From NCBI RefSeq assembly GCF_021233055.1, contig NZ_CP089539.1:62001-126000 (forward strand): a stretch of DNA of 64,000 nt. Reading direction: 5' to 3'. The stretch is from Spirosoma oryzicola (GTDB lineage Bacteria > Bacteroidota > Bacteroidia > Cytophagales > Spirosomataceae). The position numbers and the translations under genes are program-made. Positions 18,722-27,146 of this stretch are shown here, piece by piece. Position 1 is the stretch's first letter; each line of letters begins with the position of its first letter. The notes below the pieces were generated by a model that did not search any database, was not told the origin of the DNA, and saw only the letters and a program-made list of their open reading frames with translations.

Positions 18722-19522
18722 TTACATACGCTCCGCAATCATCACAATCAATCGGGCAGCTGGTAAAAAAGTGAGCTGTGCCAGCAGGGTTCCTGTTAGA
18801 CAAGCGATAACCATTAAAACAACCTGTTGTCTAAAAGCAGGCTCCTTGTATTTTCCTTCGGTTACTTCATCGGTCAGGATTGACAGATAGGGATCAATGA
18901 ATAGAAACATCAGAATAGTGGCCAATCCATTAATAACCGATGACAGGTTACTCGACGTTGTTCGTAGATCTGGATTCAAATAACCAGCATATAAGGAGGC
19001 TAACACACCTACTGTAAGAACAGCTACAGCTACCACGTTGAATCCAAACACACGCCAGGGAATTGGACCCTTATTGACTAGTTGCGTGATATTGAGATGG
19101 CTGGGGGCCACGGTGTTAGATCGAACTAAGTGAAACCCGGCTGGCGATAGACCTGACATCAGTAGCTTAGGCATCGACTTATGAAGGCTGAAATGGCTGA
19201 CGGCATACGAAAATAGGCGCTGAAAAGAAGGAATCAACAGGGCTCCTACGAGCGTAGCTAACGAGGTCATCCATAAGATCCAGTAAAACTGATTAATCGG
19301 ATCAGGTTGATGAGTCCCAATCGTTTTCTCAACGATGTTAGCTAAAATAGGAGCCTGAAAGCCGTTAGCCGTTCTTGATATCAACACCAATACGTTGAAC
19401 AGAGCGAACGAAACGGCTATCTTACGAGTCCGTATGCCAACAATACGCACCGAATAGGAGAGTGTGCTGATAAGATTGATCAAAAAAGTCAGCAACAGAA
19501 CCCAGAGTATTTGTGAAGACAT
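18722..19522 (-). CDS. amj: Lipid II flippase, Amj family
   Basis: 266 residues, about six membrane helices. The N-terminus (LLTFLINLISTLSYSVRI, then VGIRTRKIAVSFALFNV and LVLISRTANGFQAP) is the conserved signature of the Amj family (formerly DUF2837; the Bacillus member is the alternate lipid II flippase). It would move the peptidoglycan precursor lipid II across the inner membrane, as an alternative to MurJ. A perfect 19-bp palindrome sits 22 bases upstream of the ATG and probably controls it. Isolated from other cell-wall genes in this window. Confidence 0.82.
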   Translation of the reverse strand: MSSQILWVLLLTFLINLISTLSYSVRIVGIRTRKIAVSFALFNVLVLISRTANGFQAPILANIVEKTIGTHQPDPINQFYWILWMTSLATLVGALLIPSFQRLFSYAVSHFSLHKSMPKLLMSGLSPAGFHLVRSNTVAPSHLNITQLVNKGPIPWRVFGFNVVAVAVLTVGVLASLYAGYLNPDLRTTSSNLSSVINGLATILMFLFIDPYLSILTDEVTEGKYKEPAFRQQVVLMVIACLTGTLLAQLTFLPAARLIVMIAERM

Positions 19523-19544
19523 TAGAAAGTGACCAAGTTTGTGC

Positions 19545-19563
19545 GAAAATAGACTCTATTTTC
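19545..19563. promoter_or_regulatory. Perfect palindrome upstream of amj, candidate operator
   Basis: GAAAATAGA-C-TCTATTTTC is a perfect 9+1+9 inverted repeat ending 22 bases from the amj start codon, where a repressor or activator site, or the leader of the mRNA, would lie. Confidence 0.55.
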
Positions 19564-19920
19564 AGAAAAAACGGCCTCGTGCAATGAACTGACTAAAATA
19601 CGAATCAAGAGGTTCTCCCAACCCAACGCGTCAACACTGTAGTAAAACAAACCTACTTCAAACGAAGCAAAGGCCCAAAGCTCTATTTTGCCAAGCTTTG
19701 GATAGTGCCTTCCTCTCCACTGTTATAAGCGCAGAAGGGCTAGTTGGATGAATCTTACCCGACCAGTCCAGGTTGAAGGTCGTTATCTTCTCTCATAGCT
19801 CCTTACTCTGTTCCGCTTACTTACTTCATAATCTCTCAGTATAGTGCCTTCACTTTGATTATACAGTTTACCTCATTTCAGATCGCTACTGGCCAGACCT
19901 GAGCAAGCTGTTTTTTAACC
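19564..19920. other. Intergenic region without a gene
   Basis: About 360 bases between the amj upstream region and the 3' end of the SDR gene, both minus strand. No frame, RNA gene or strong hairpin was seen. It may hold the amj promoter. Confidence 0.45.
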
Positions 19921-20649
19921 TTACCAGGGGCAGCTGGCTGGTTCAGGAAAGTATTCTTCGCTGATAAATTTTCCGGTTGGGCCGTTCTGATCAATCAGGG
20001 CATATTTAGTGATGCGTTGGCCGGCTTGTTGCACTGTACTCGTACCTTGATGGTTGGTAAAATCAGTTTGTGTATAGCCAGGACAAACCGCGTTGACCCG
20101 AAACGGTGAATCACGCAATTCGTGGGCCAGGCTAACGGTGTACATGTTCAAAGCCGCTTTACTTGACTGATAAACTGCGTATCGGTTGTCATTGCTCAAG
20201 TCAGCGGCAAGCGTGAGCGAGGCCAAGGCTGTACTTACATTGACAATGCGTGGTTCAGGCGATTGCTTCATCAGATCAATAAAGGCTTTAGTAACCCGTG
20301 CAACTCCAAATAAATTGGTTTCGAAAACAGCCTTGAATTGATCAATGGATGCTTGCAACACTGCTTGGGGAAACCCGCCTGAAATACCAGCGTTATTAAC
20401 GAGTACGTCTAACGTCGCCGTTTTCTTTGCTAACGCTATGCGCGCGGTTTGAACCGACCGCTCATCGGTAACGTCTAGTTGAATGGCTTCCACGTTGCTG
20501 ATACCGTCGGCATTTAGCTTTTCGACAGCCGCTAGACCATTCGCCAGCGTGCGGCTCCCTAAGTATACGAAATATCCATGCTGCGCGAGCTGTCTGGCGA
20601 CTTCCAGACCGATACCCTTATTGGCTCCGGTTACTAGTGCTGTTTTCAT
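19921..20649 (-). CDS. Short-chain dehydrogenase/reductase, carbonyl-reductase-like
   Basis: 242 residues. Rossmann fold with the cofactor motif TGANKGIG at residues 7-14, NNAG at about 87-90, a Ser at about 139 and YQSSK as the catalytic Tyr/Lys pair, so a classical SDR. The N-terminus most resembles carbonyl-reductase-type enzymes (KTALVTGANKGIGLEVARQL). Likely NADP-dependent reduction of a carbonyl; substrate unknown. Directly downstream of the AraC-type regulator (72-base gap) that holds a two-fold direct repeat, so the regulator probably controls it. Confidence 0.92.
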   Translation of the reverse strand: MKTALVTGANKGIGLEVARQLAQHGYFVYLGSRTLANGLAAVEKLNADGISNVEAIQLDVTDERSVQTARIALAKKTATLDVLVNNAGISGGFPQAVLQASIDQFKAVFETNLFGVARVTKAFIDLMKQSPEPRIVNVSTALASLTLAADLSNDNRYAVYQSSKAALNMYTVSLAHELRDSPFRVNAVCPGYTQTDFTNHQGTSTVQQAGQRITKYALIDQNGPTGKFISEEYFPEPASCPW

Positions 20650-20678
20650 TTTACTTATTTATCTATCAATGAGTTCAG

Positions 20679-20740
20679 CAAAAGTAGAGTGCTCTACAGG
20701 AAGGGAGGGGGACAAATCGTGTTATCTATTGGACAAATCG
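20679..20740 (-). promoter_or_regulatory. SDR promoter with AraC-type direct repeats 21 bp apart
   Basis: The 10-mer GGACAAATCG occurs at 20710-20719 and 20731-20740, exactly 21 bp apart, i.e. two helical turns, the usual spacing of AraC half-sites. A -7 element (minus strand TACTTTTG, 20679-20686) lies 23 bases nearer the SDR gene, which puts the proximal repeat over the -33 region, the position of an activator. The distal copy is inside the end of the araC-type gene. Seen in sequence; function inferred. Confidence 0.55.
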
Positions 20741-21600
20741 CGCAAGTCGGCTAGAAATGTACTGACCGTTTTACCCGTCTTTTTTTTGAATAGCCGGGAG
20801 AAATAAGCCGGATCGTTGAACCCTAATTCGTAGGCAATTTCTTTCACCGAACGAGGTGAATACTGAAGCTGACGTTGCGCTTCTACCATCAGTTGATTGA
20901 TGACCCATTCTTTGGGTGACAGGCCAGAATATTCTTTAACTAGTGCGTATAGGCTGCTGGTTGTCAAGCCTAGTTGGTGAGCAATAGAATGCATGTCTGG
21001 TTGCTCGGTCAACTGTTTCTCGACGGCTAATTTAAACGCAACGTATTTCGACCGTTTTGGGTCGGGCAGGAGATCTCTGCGTTCGTCATCAAAGTAGGCA
21101 CCATTGAATTCGCTGAGCAGCGAGTTTAAATGCGCTAAAATAATATCCGTACTGATCGGCTTGGTGGATGCGTGGAGTAGTTGAAACAACATGGACAGCA
21201 AAGCGCTAACCCGCTGTTTGGCAAGCGGATCAAAGGAGATTACGCTAGCCTGTTTGGGGTTCGTCAGAAAAGGGTAAGCCCGTGGGAGCAAGGCCAATGT
21301 CTGTTCGTCAAAGCTAAACTTATATTGTTGATTGTTGTGATTGGGTGAATCGTGAACGAACGATTGATTGGGTAGACCGAATACAAGCTGGCTGCTGGAA
21401 ACCGTTACTTCCTGCCGATCAACCTCAACCGTTTCCGTTCCCTGATCAAAGAACATGAAATAGTAATACGTTAATCTATGTGGCTGAAGCAACTTGTGTA
21501 AAGCCGCTTCGGGTAAGGCGATTGAACAGTTTTGGTTCACCGTAACCGCTAATTGATCATGGTGTTTTATTTGATTAAGTAGTCCCTTGGTATCTTCCAC
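20722..21600 (-). CDS. AraC-family transcriptional regulator
   Basis: 292 residues from a GTG at 21600; no nearer ATG is in frame, so the start is somewhat uncertain. The N-terminal half is a cupin-like sensor region; the C-terminal 100 residues hold the two helix-turn-helix motifs of AraC/XylS (SIAHQLGLTTSSLYALVKEY and VKEIAYELGFNDPAYFSRLF). It is a DNA-binding activator or repressor. Its 3' end overlaps the candidate operator of the downstream SDR gene. Confidence 0.93.
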   Translation of the reverse strand: MEDTKGLLNQIKHHDQLAVTVNQNCSIALPEAALHKLLQPHRLTYYYFMFFDQGTETVEVDRQEVTVSSSQLVFGLPNQSFVHDSPNHNNQQYKFSFDEQTLALLPRAYPFLTNPKQASVISFDPLAKQRVSALLSMLFQLLHASTKPISTDIILAHLNSLLSEFNGAYFDDERRDLLPDPKRSKYVAFKLAVEKQLTEQPDMHSIAHQLGLTTSSLYALVKEYSGLSPKEWVINQLMVEAQRQLQYSPRSVKEIAYELGFNDPAYFSRLFKKKTGKTVSTFLADLRDLSNR

Positions 21601-21844
21601 GGCTCGCAGTATATTGGTTCGTCAGCTAATCTGACTAACTACACTTTTTGTAGTGACTGGAGAATGCAACGAAGACGCCAGACACATCTCCAATCGTTTG
21701 CCTGACACGTCCAGCCAACAATTGGTTCAACTTGAAGCCGGGTGATTTTGTCTGATTCGTTCAAAACGCCTAATGACGCAGCTGTTACGAAGAATTAGTT
21801 GTCGCTACGAATGGCTCGATTAAGGGTAAGCTTTTTGGTTTCGC

Positions 21845-22459
21845 TTAATTCTCAATCCGGGGTAAGGTCCAGTCCTTACGAATTGCCATGAGCCTGAATA
21901 GGGTAATCAAACCCGCTGACACGATCACGTTGAGCGTTGGGTCTAGGCCCAGGCTTGCGTTCAATTGGTAGAGGAGAGCACCGGTCAAACAGGGTGTAAC
22001 GTAGAGCTGCCGATCTAAAATAAGGGGTAAATCATTCACGAAGGTATCCCGGATCACACCGCCGAAAAGTGCCGTGATGATCCCCAACACTATGGCAGCC
22101 CAGTCGTTTACACCCGCATGCAGCGCTTTTTGCATACCCAGAATCGTAAACAGGCCAAGACCAATCGTGTCGAAGAAGACTAAAGGCCGCCGAAAAGCAC
22201 CACGCCACCAGGTGCGCCCGGCCACCGCAACAAGAACGCTGAGAAGAATGACGATCAAATAAGCCGGATCCCGTATCCAGGCAATCGGATAGGCACCCAT
22301 GATGACGTCGCGAACCGTTCCTCCACCCACGGCTGTCAAAAAGCCTACAAAAAAAAGGGCAACCAGATCATGGTAGATTTTCTTGCTCAGGGCGGAAAGT
22401 GCGCCCGAAATAGCAAAGACACTTGTCCCCGCCAGATCGATGAAGTACCAAATAGTCAT
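21845..22459 (-). CDS. Trimeric intracellular cation (TRIC) channel family membrane protein
   Basis: 204 residues with about seven membrane helices. The internal two-fold repeat and both family motifs are present: GGGTVRDVIMG (about 45-55) and GGVIRDTFVND (about 131-141). It belongs to the YadS/YicG (UPF0126) type of TRIC channels, thought to conduct monovalent cations, with a possible link to amino acid transport in some members. No operon partner is evident; the gene is flanked by opposite or distant genes. Confidence 0.9.
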   Translation of the reverse strand: MTIWYFIDLAGTSVFAISGALSALSKKIYHDLVALFFVGFLTAVGGGTVRDVIMGAYPIAWIRDPAYLIVILLSVLVAVAGRTWWRGAFRRPLVFFDTIGLGLFTILGMQKALHAGVNDWAAIVLGIITALFGGVIRDTFVNDLPLILDRQLYVTPCLTGALLYQLNASLGLDPTLNVIVSAGLITLFRLMAIRKDWTLPRIEN

Positions 22460-22603
22460 GAAGTAAAGCGTCGCTCAGAAGCGATTAAGGACTTTCTGTT
22501 GGCGATCAATTCGCAAACTTACGTCAGATCGGTTTTATTCAATGCCTTCGTTCATGTATAGCTGGCTAGATTCGGTTCGAGAGTATCGAACGGCTTTTTC
22601 TTA

Positions 22604-23230
22604 TCAAGGTTCATAAAACGGGAAATGGTAATTGTTGAGGTATTGGAGCGTCTGTAAAAAATGCTTTCGTTCCGCTGCCTCAAGATCCGCCAGTACGCTA
22701 TGGTGGAGCTGACTCAAACCCTCCGCTATTGTTTGTACCGTGTCGTGTCCCTTTGGTGTTAAGTTTAACCGCTTAGACCGCCTGTCCCGCTCATCGGCGA
22801 ATTCATCAATTAGCCCTAGCTTGATCAATCGACGTAGGATGTCCATACCGGTGGTCAACTCGGTAGCGTTGGCTACGCATACCTCTTTTTTGGTAGGTCT
22901 GTCCATCTCGTTGATCAGGGAAAGAAACAAAAACTCGTCTGGCCCGCTCATGCCCTGCTCTGCCATCATCGATTTGGTGTAAAATTTAACGTACCGGATT
23001 AGACGGCCCATAAAAAACCAGGATAGGAAATCTTCACTTTCCTGGAAGGCTTCCGACAGGCGCATTCCCGATTTCATCAAGGGCTCTGATTCCAGCTTTG
23101 TTGGGGTTTTTCGTAGCGGATCGGTATTTGTTAGCAACCAACTGGCAAACTCCCTAATACCCCCTTGTGGGTTCTCGTCCACAAAGCGTTCCCACTCCAT
23201 TAATACCGGAACCGCGGATAGCTTAGGCAT
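22604..23230 (-). CDS. MarR-family transcriptional regulator
   Basis: 208 residues, with a long helical N-terminus and a winged-helix core in the middle (EVCVANATELTTGMDILRRL as recognition helix, LIDEFADERDRRSKRLNLTPKG as the wing with the typical D-x-R-x-x-R). Such proteins usually repress nearby genes and release DNA on binding small aromatic ligands or oxidants. It is divergent from a flavin monooxygenase gene, 130 bases away, with operator-like palindromes between, so it probably controls both. Confidence 0.92.
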   Translation of the reverse strand: MPKLSAVPVLMEWERFVDENPQGGIREFASWLLTNTDPLRKTPTKLESEPLMKSGMRLSEAFQESEDFLSWFFMGRLIRYVKFYTKSMMAEQGMSGPDEFLFLSLINEMDRPTKKEVCVANATELTTGMDILRRLIKLGLIDEFADERDRRSKRLNLTPKGHDTVQTIAEGLSQLHHSVLADLEAAERKHFLQTLQYLNNYHFPFYEP

Positions 23231-23246
23231 ATTTATTTGATTTCCG

Positions 23247-23280
23247 TTGTAATATTATAACAAAGGTACAATATCGTTGT
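23247..23280. promoter_or_regulatory. Candidate MarR operators in the divergent promoter region
   Basis: A near-palindrome beginning TTGTAATATT and ending AACAA (23247-23263) and an ACAA-N5-TTGT element (23268-23280) lie side by side. The minus-strand -7 element TACCTTTG (23261-23268) for the MarR gene overlaps both, which fits autorepression. Confidence 0.45.
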
Positions 23281-23360
23281 TTTGTATCTAATCAAAAGTA
23301 AACGCTGAACAATCCTCAAACAACTGAGGAAGCAGTTAACTCGAACGACGTGTAAATAAA

Positions 23361-24569
23361 ATGGAAACGAAAAAACAGAAAGTTCTTATCGCTGGTGCTA
23401 GCATTGCCGGACCCACGCTAGCTTACTGGCTGCATAAATATGGATTTGAGGTTTCGGTTGTCGAACGATCACCGTCGCTTCGGCTGGGCGGGCAAAACAT
23501 TGATGTTAACGGACCTGCCCGAAAAGTTGCCCGACTGATGGGCATTTTGGATCAGATAAAGGCTGCCAATACGGGTGAAATCGGAACGCAATGGGTAGAC
23601 AAGGATAACCAGGTGACGGCTAGTTTTCCCAAAGAGGGAGCTAACAGCCTCACCCAAGAACTGGAAATTGTTCGGGGTGATCTGGTGAACATTCTTTATG
23701 AGCTCACTAAAGAAAACGTAACGTACCGGTTCGACGATCAGATTACTCAACTGGCTCAGGATGATCATCAGGCCACGGTTACGTTTGCCAGCGGCCATAC
23801 CGAAACGTACGATCTGGTAATTGCGGCAGATGGGATTCGTTCCAGGACGAGAACGTTGATGTTTGGCGACGAGTCCGTGTTCAACTATCTAGGCCTGTGC
23901 ACGGCCTACCTGACAATTGCCAAAACGGAAACGGACACCAACTGGGCACGCTGGTACACAGCGGATGACTCACGTGTGCTGTTGCTGAGACCCGATAACG
24001 AGGGAACCACCCGTGCTTCCATCAATTTTCTTTTGCCGCAGGAAGAGTATGAAAAATTAGACAAGAATACTAAGAAAGCCATTCTGCTCAGTCGGCTGGC
24101 TGGTGCAGGCTGGGAAGCACCCCGCCTGGCCCAGGAAGTCGAAAAAAGCGACGATATCTACTTTGACGGCGTTGGTCAGATTAAAGCTCCCCGCTGGTCA
24201 ACCGGTCGTTTTGCCATGGTTGGGGACGCAGCCTACTGCCCCGCACCCATAACGGGCAAAGGTACCACACTAGCCTTTGTAGGGGCTTACGTACTGGCGG
24301 GCGAACTGGCCACCCATGAACGCTTCGAAGATGGGTTTGCCAGCTACGAACGTATTCTCCGACCTTACGTTGAGTCGGTTCAAAAACTGCCGCCCGGTAT
24401 CCCTCGGATAGCTTATCCCAAAACAGCGCTGGGTGTATCAATCGTCAACACCGTAGTGGGCATCTTGGCGAGCGAGCCGGTCCAAAAGATCGCCAGCGTG
24501 TTTGGTAGCTCGGACCCGGAAGAGGAGGAACTGCTTAAAGACACGCCGTTACCCGAATATGCCCGGTAA
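23361..24569 (+). CDS. FAD-dependent aromatic monooxygenase (class A, PHBH-fold)
   Basis: 402 residues. The FAD-binding dinucleotide motif is at the N-terminus (VLIAGASIAGPTLAYWL), the DG motif in YDLVIAADGIRSRTR at about 150-165 and the GD motif in RFAMVGDAAYCPAP at about 280-293, all in the family order. Group members hydroxylate aromatics or inactivate drugs such as tetracycline (TetX has this fold), but I see no basis to name a substrate. The MarR regulator read divergently suggests induction by an aromatic compound. No signal peptide; cytoplasmic. Confidence 0.92.
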   Translation: METKKQKVLIAGASIAGPTLAYWLHKYGFEVSVVERSPSLRLGGQNIDVNGPARKVARLMGILDQIKAANTGEIGTQWVDKDNQVTASFPKEGANSLTQELEIVRGDLVNILYELTKENVTYRFDDQITQLAQDDHQATVTFASGHTETYDLVIAADGIRSRTRTLMFGDESVFNYLGLCTAYLTIAKTETDTNWARWYTADDSRVLLLRPDNEGTTRASINFLLPQEEYEKLDKNTKKAILLSRLAGAGWEAPRLAQEVEKSDDIYFDGVGQIKAPRWSTGRFAMVGDAAYCPAPITGKGTTLAFVGAYVLAGELATHERFEDGFASYERILRPYVESVQKLPPGIPRIAYPKTALGVSIVNTVVGILASEPVQKIASVFGSSDPEEEELLKDTPLPEYAR

Positions 24570-24603
24570 GTTTTGCCTGTATTTTGATTAACGGCCCATT
24601 CGT

Positions 24604-25230
24604 TTAGTAGCTGATAGCCACGTGCTGGCCCAGGAATGTGGGATTTTCTGCCTGATTTATCATAAAATCAGCTACGTCAGCGCGGGATATGCGGCCAACC
24701 TGCATGCCTTTATGCAGTGAGGATTGTACTCGGTAGTTTCCTGTGTGCGAGCCGTTGGTGAGTATACCCGGCTGAACGATTTCCCAGCGAATCAAACCCT
24801 TGGCCAGCATGACTTCCATTCTCGTTTTGTCGGTATACTGATCCCTGAGAAAAAAGCGGATAACTAGTTTCATGAACAACCCCAAATATCGCCTGCTTTC
24901 GCCTGTGCCGAAGCCGGTAATTACCAGCAGCGGGGCCTTGGATCGAGTCTCAGCGTACGCGGTAATAAGTGCCTGAGCGGTATCGGAGAACAAGGTCGTC
25001 CCTTTCTTTTTCTTAGTCCCTATGGTAACCAGAACCGCATCGGCGTCGATGATGAGTCCTTTAAGGTCAGCAACGGAGGTGGCACTGCCCTTTACTTTAG
25101 TGAGGGCCGGATGATCTGGAATGGGTGAGGTGTCCCGCGAAAGGGCAATCACCTGGTGTCCACTGGTCAGGGCTCTTTCGACGGTGAGCAGGCCAATGCC
25201 CGCAGAAGCACCGATGATGGCTATTGTCAT
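24604..25230 (-). CDS. NAD(P)-binding atypical SDR protein
   Basis: 208 residues, starting MTIAIIGASAGIG, a Rossmann nucleotide-binding motif, and continuing with the pattern of NAD(P)H-binding NmrA-like/atypical SDR proteins (VLVTIGTKKKK, LLVITGFGTGESRRY, GRISRADVADFMINQ). Typical roles are NADPH-dependent reduction or redox sensing. It lacks the classical YxxxK pair in the expected place. Convergent with the monooxygenase; it lies 25 bases downstream of the phosphatase-like gene on the same strand and may share its transcript. Confidence 0.87.
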   Translation of the reverse strand: MTIAIIGASAGIGLLTVERALTSGHQVIALSRDTSPIPDHPALTKVKGSATSVADLKGLIIDADAVLVTIGTKKKKGTTLFSDTAQALITAYAETRSKAPLLVITGFGTGESRRYLGLFMKLVIRFFLRDQYTDKTRMEVMLAKGLIRWEIVQPGILTNGSHTGNYRVQSSLHKGMQVGRISRADVADFMINQAENPTFLGQHVAISY

Positions 25231-25255
25231 GATTTAGAAAAGATTAGGTGAGAAA

Positions 25256-26071
25256 TTACAAGTCCTTTACTAGGCTAGTCAACAGCGTTTTAGCTACGCT
25301 GGGAGCTGCTACCAGCAAACTATCGTCGCCCCATTGCCAAGGTTGTCCAGTCGTGGTCAGCACGAGAGCACCGGCTTCACGAGCGATAAGTAGCCCGGCC
25401 AGCCAGTTGAAGGTGTCCAGACCGGGCTGATAAAACAGATCGATGCGACCTGCTCCTACATTGGCCAGTTGCAACCCATGTGGACCGTAGTTGCGAACGA
25501 TACCAACGTGATCGAGCAAGCGGGTTACAGCCGTGCCTACCTGCTGATTCAGGTTAGGAGCGAAGGCCGCTTCATCCTGGTGACCGTAATCGAATACCGC
25601 TACCATAACGGCGGGATCAGTTTTAGTGCTGGGATGGATAGGCTGGTCATTTAGATAGGCCCCCTTGCCCTGCTGAGCCCAGTACAGCTCGCCTTCCAGT
25701 GGAGCATACACCACCGACAAGTAAGGCTGTCCCTGACGGATCAGCACGAGGTTGATGGTCCAGCCCGGTAGGTGTTGCAAATACTGAATGGCTCCGTCCA
25801 TCGTATCGCATAGCCAGTATTCGGGTAGATCAAGCGGCTGTTTTTGGCCCGCTTTGTCAAACTCATCACCGACGAACCAGGGTATGTCCGGATAAGCTGG
25901 CAACAGATTGGCTTTCAGACTAGACAGGCATTGTTCGTCCAGTTGATTCAAGCGATCCATGAGTGAATCCATGTCGGTTGGAATCGCTGTTTTTTTGTAA
26001 TGGATGAGGAACGTATCGCCAATTTGCCGGACGGCTTCCAGAACAAGTGAAATATTTATGTTGGTTTGCAT
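25256..26071 (-). CDS. Inositol-monophosphatase-family protein with altered metal-site residues
   Basis: 271 residues from the ATG at 26071 (the TTG at 26098 is unlikely). It follows the fold of inositol monophosphatase / CysQ. The usual GEE is GDE (FVGDEFD), the DPLDGT site is DTMDGA, and the WDxAAG motif reads FNWLAG, so the second metal-site Asp is Asn. The C-terminal LLIAREAGALVLTT is retained. This family hydrolyses inositol or nucleotide phosphates with Mg2+; with these changes activity is doubtful. Downstream of an AraC regulator gene on the same strand. Confidence 0.82.
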   Translation of the reverse strand: MQTNINISLVLEAVRQIGDTFLIHYKKTAIPTDMDSLMDRLNQLDEQCLSSLKANLLPAYPDIPWFVGDEFDKAGQKQPLDLPEYWLCDTMDGAIQYLQHLPGWTINLVLIRQGQPYLSVVYAPLEGELYWAQQGKGAYLNDQPIHPSTKTDPAVMVAVFDYGHQDEAAFAPNLNQQVGTAVTRLLDHVGIVRNYGPHGLQLANVGAGRIDLFYQPGLDTFNWLAGLLIAREAGALVLTTTGQPWQWGDDSLLVAAPSVAKTLLTSLVKDL

Positions 26072-26146
26072 AACGAGTTTGATTTCGTTGCAAAACAAAC
26101 GTATAGACCGTAGTCCTATATAGCTCTGTTAGCGGAAAAGATGGTC

Positions 26147-27007
26147 CTAATCGCGGAACTGTTGACGAAAGGCAAGTGGGGTGCTGCCCGTCCGTTTACG
26201 AAATAGTTTGTTGAAATAAATGGGGTCTTCATAGCCAAGTTGGTAACCAATTTCCTTGACAGTCAGATTCGTAAAATAAAGCAGTCGTTTGGCTTCCAGG
26301 ATGGATCGTTGCTGAATCAGGCTCGAAGGCGAATGGCCCGTGATGGTTTTGATCACCTCGTTGAGATACGAAACGGAAACGGCTAGTTCGGCGGCATACT
26401 GAGCGGGTTGTTTCCAGTTGGCATAGTGCTGTTCCAGTAGCTGATGAAATGTCTGCTCAATCACAGTTGCCCGTCGCTCTGGCTCTTTCACGCCTGTTGA
26501 TTGATCTGTAAGCTGACCGGCTAGCAGACTCAGCAAGGCCGTCAGCAGACTGCGCAGGGTAATGTGGGTGTATGCATCGTGCGAACCCGTCTGAATGACC
26601 TCCAACAGCTGCAACAGCGTATAGCTACGATCCAGCAAAGGTTGTTGGGGGTGACTAACCACTGACCTGCGAAAGTAGCGGGTTAATACCTGCAAAAAAT
26701 CACCATCAATCAATGAAGCATCAAAGCCAGCGGTCCAGCCTTGCATCCCTTCCGCTGCAAGCACGTTATGCACTTGCCCAGGTGTAATTAGCACCAGCGC
26801 GGGTGCTTTGACCTCCACCTGAGCGAAGTCAATGTTTAAGACCATCTCTCCCTCAGAAGCCAGCATAAAAAGATAATGGTCATCGCGGTGTGGCGTACCG
26901 ATATCATGCCCCTCCTGACTAAAAGAGCCTTGCAACTTTTTGACAAACAGGCTTGCTCTGTTCTGCGGATCAAGGGTAAATTCTTGAATGGAAGACGATT
27001 GTGACAA
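26147..27007 (-). CDS. AraC-family regulator with cupin N-terminus
   Basis: 286 residues. N-terminal cupin-like ligand domain with PHRDDHYLFML and VLITPGQVHNV, C-terminal AraC double helix-turn-helix (LAVSVSYLNEVIKTITG and VKEIGYQLGYEDPIYFNKLF). The start is a TTG; no in-frame ATG is near, so the N-terminus is uncertain by a few residues. It lies between the phosphatase-like gene and the YceI gene, all on the minus strand, and may control either. Confidence 0.9.
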   Translation of the reverse strand: MSQSSSIQEFTLDPQNRASLFVKKLQGSFSQEGHDIGTPHRDDHYLFMLASEGEMVLNIDFAQVEVKAPALVLITPGQVHNVLAAEGMQGWTAGFDASLIDGDFLQVLTRYFRRSVVSHPQQPLLDRSYTLLQLLEVIQTGSHDAYTHITLRSLLTALLSLLAGQLTDQSTGVKEPERRATVIEQTFHQLLEQHYANWKQPAQYAAELAVSVSYLNEVIKTITGHSPSSLIQQRSILEAKRLLYFTNLTVKEIGYQLGYEDPIYFNKLFRKRTGSTPLAFRQQFRD

Positions 27008-27079
27008 GGATAACGTAAGATGAGTAAGTGTCAGGCAGCCGCAAAAGTACAGGCAATTTTAGATCTGACTATAAATTAA

Positions 27080-27132
27080 TAAGCAGCCTACTAAAGCACC
27101 CGATTCAATCAGGCACTTCAGAAGGCTGCTTT
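27080..27132 (-). terminator. Terminator hairpin after the yceI gene
   Basis: AAGCAGCCT (27081-27089) and AGGCTGCTT (27123-27131) are perfect 9-bp arms; reading the minus strand, a TTATTAATTT run follows the stem. It lies just downstream of the YceI stop at 27147. Confidence 0.6.
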
Positions 27133-27146
27133 ACAAATGAGTCTGG

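Noticed and set aside
23361..24569. Calling the flavin monooxygenase a tetracycline-inactivating enzyme
   Set aside because: The fold fits TetX but also very many aromatic hydroxylases; substrate-specific residues cannot be judged by eye.
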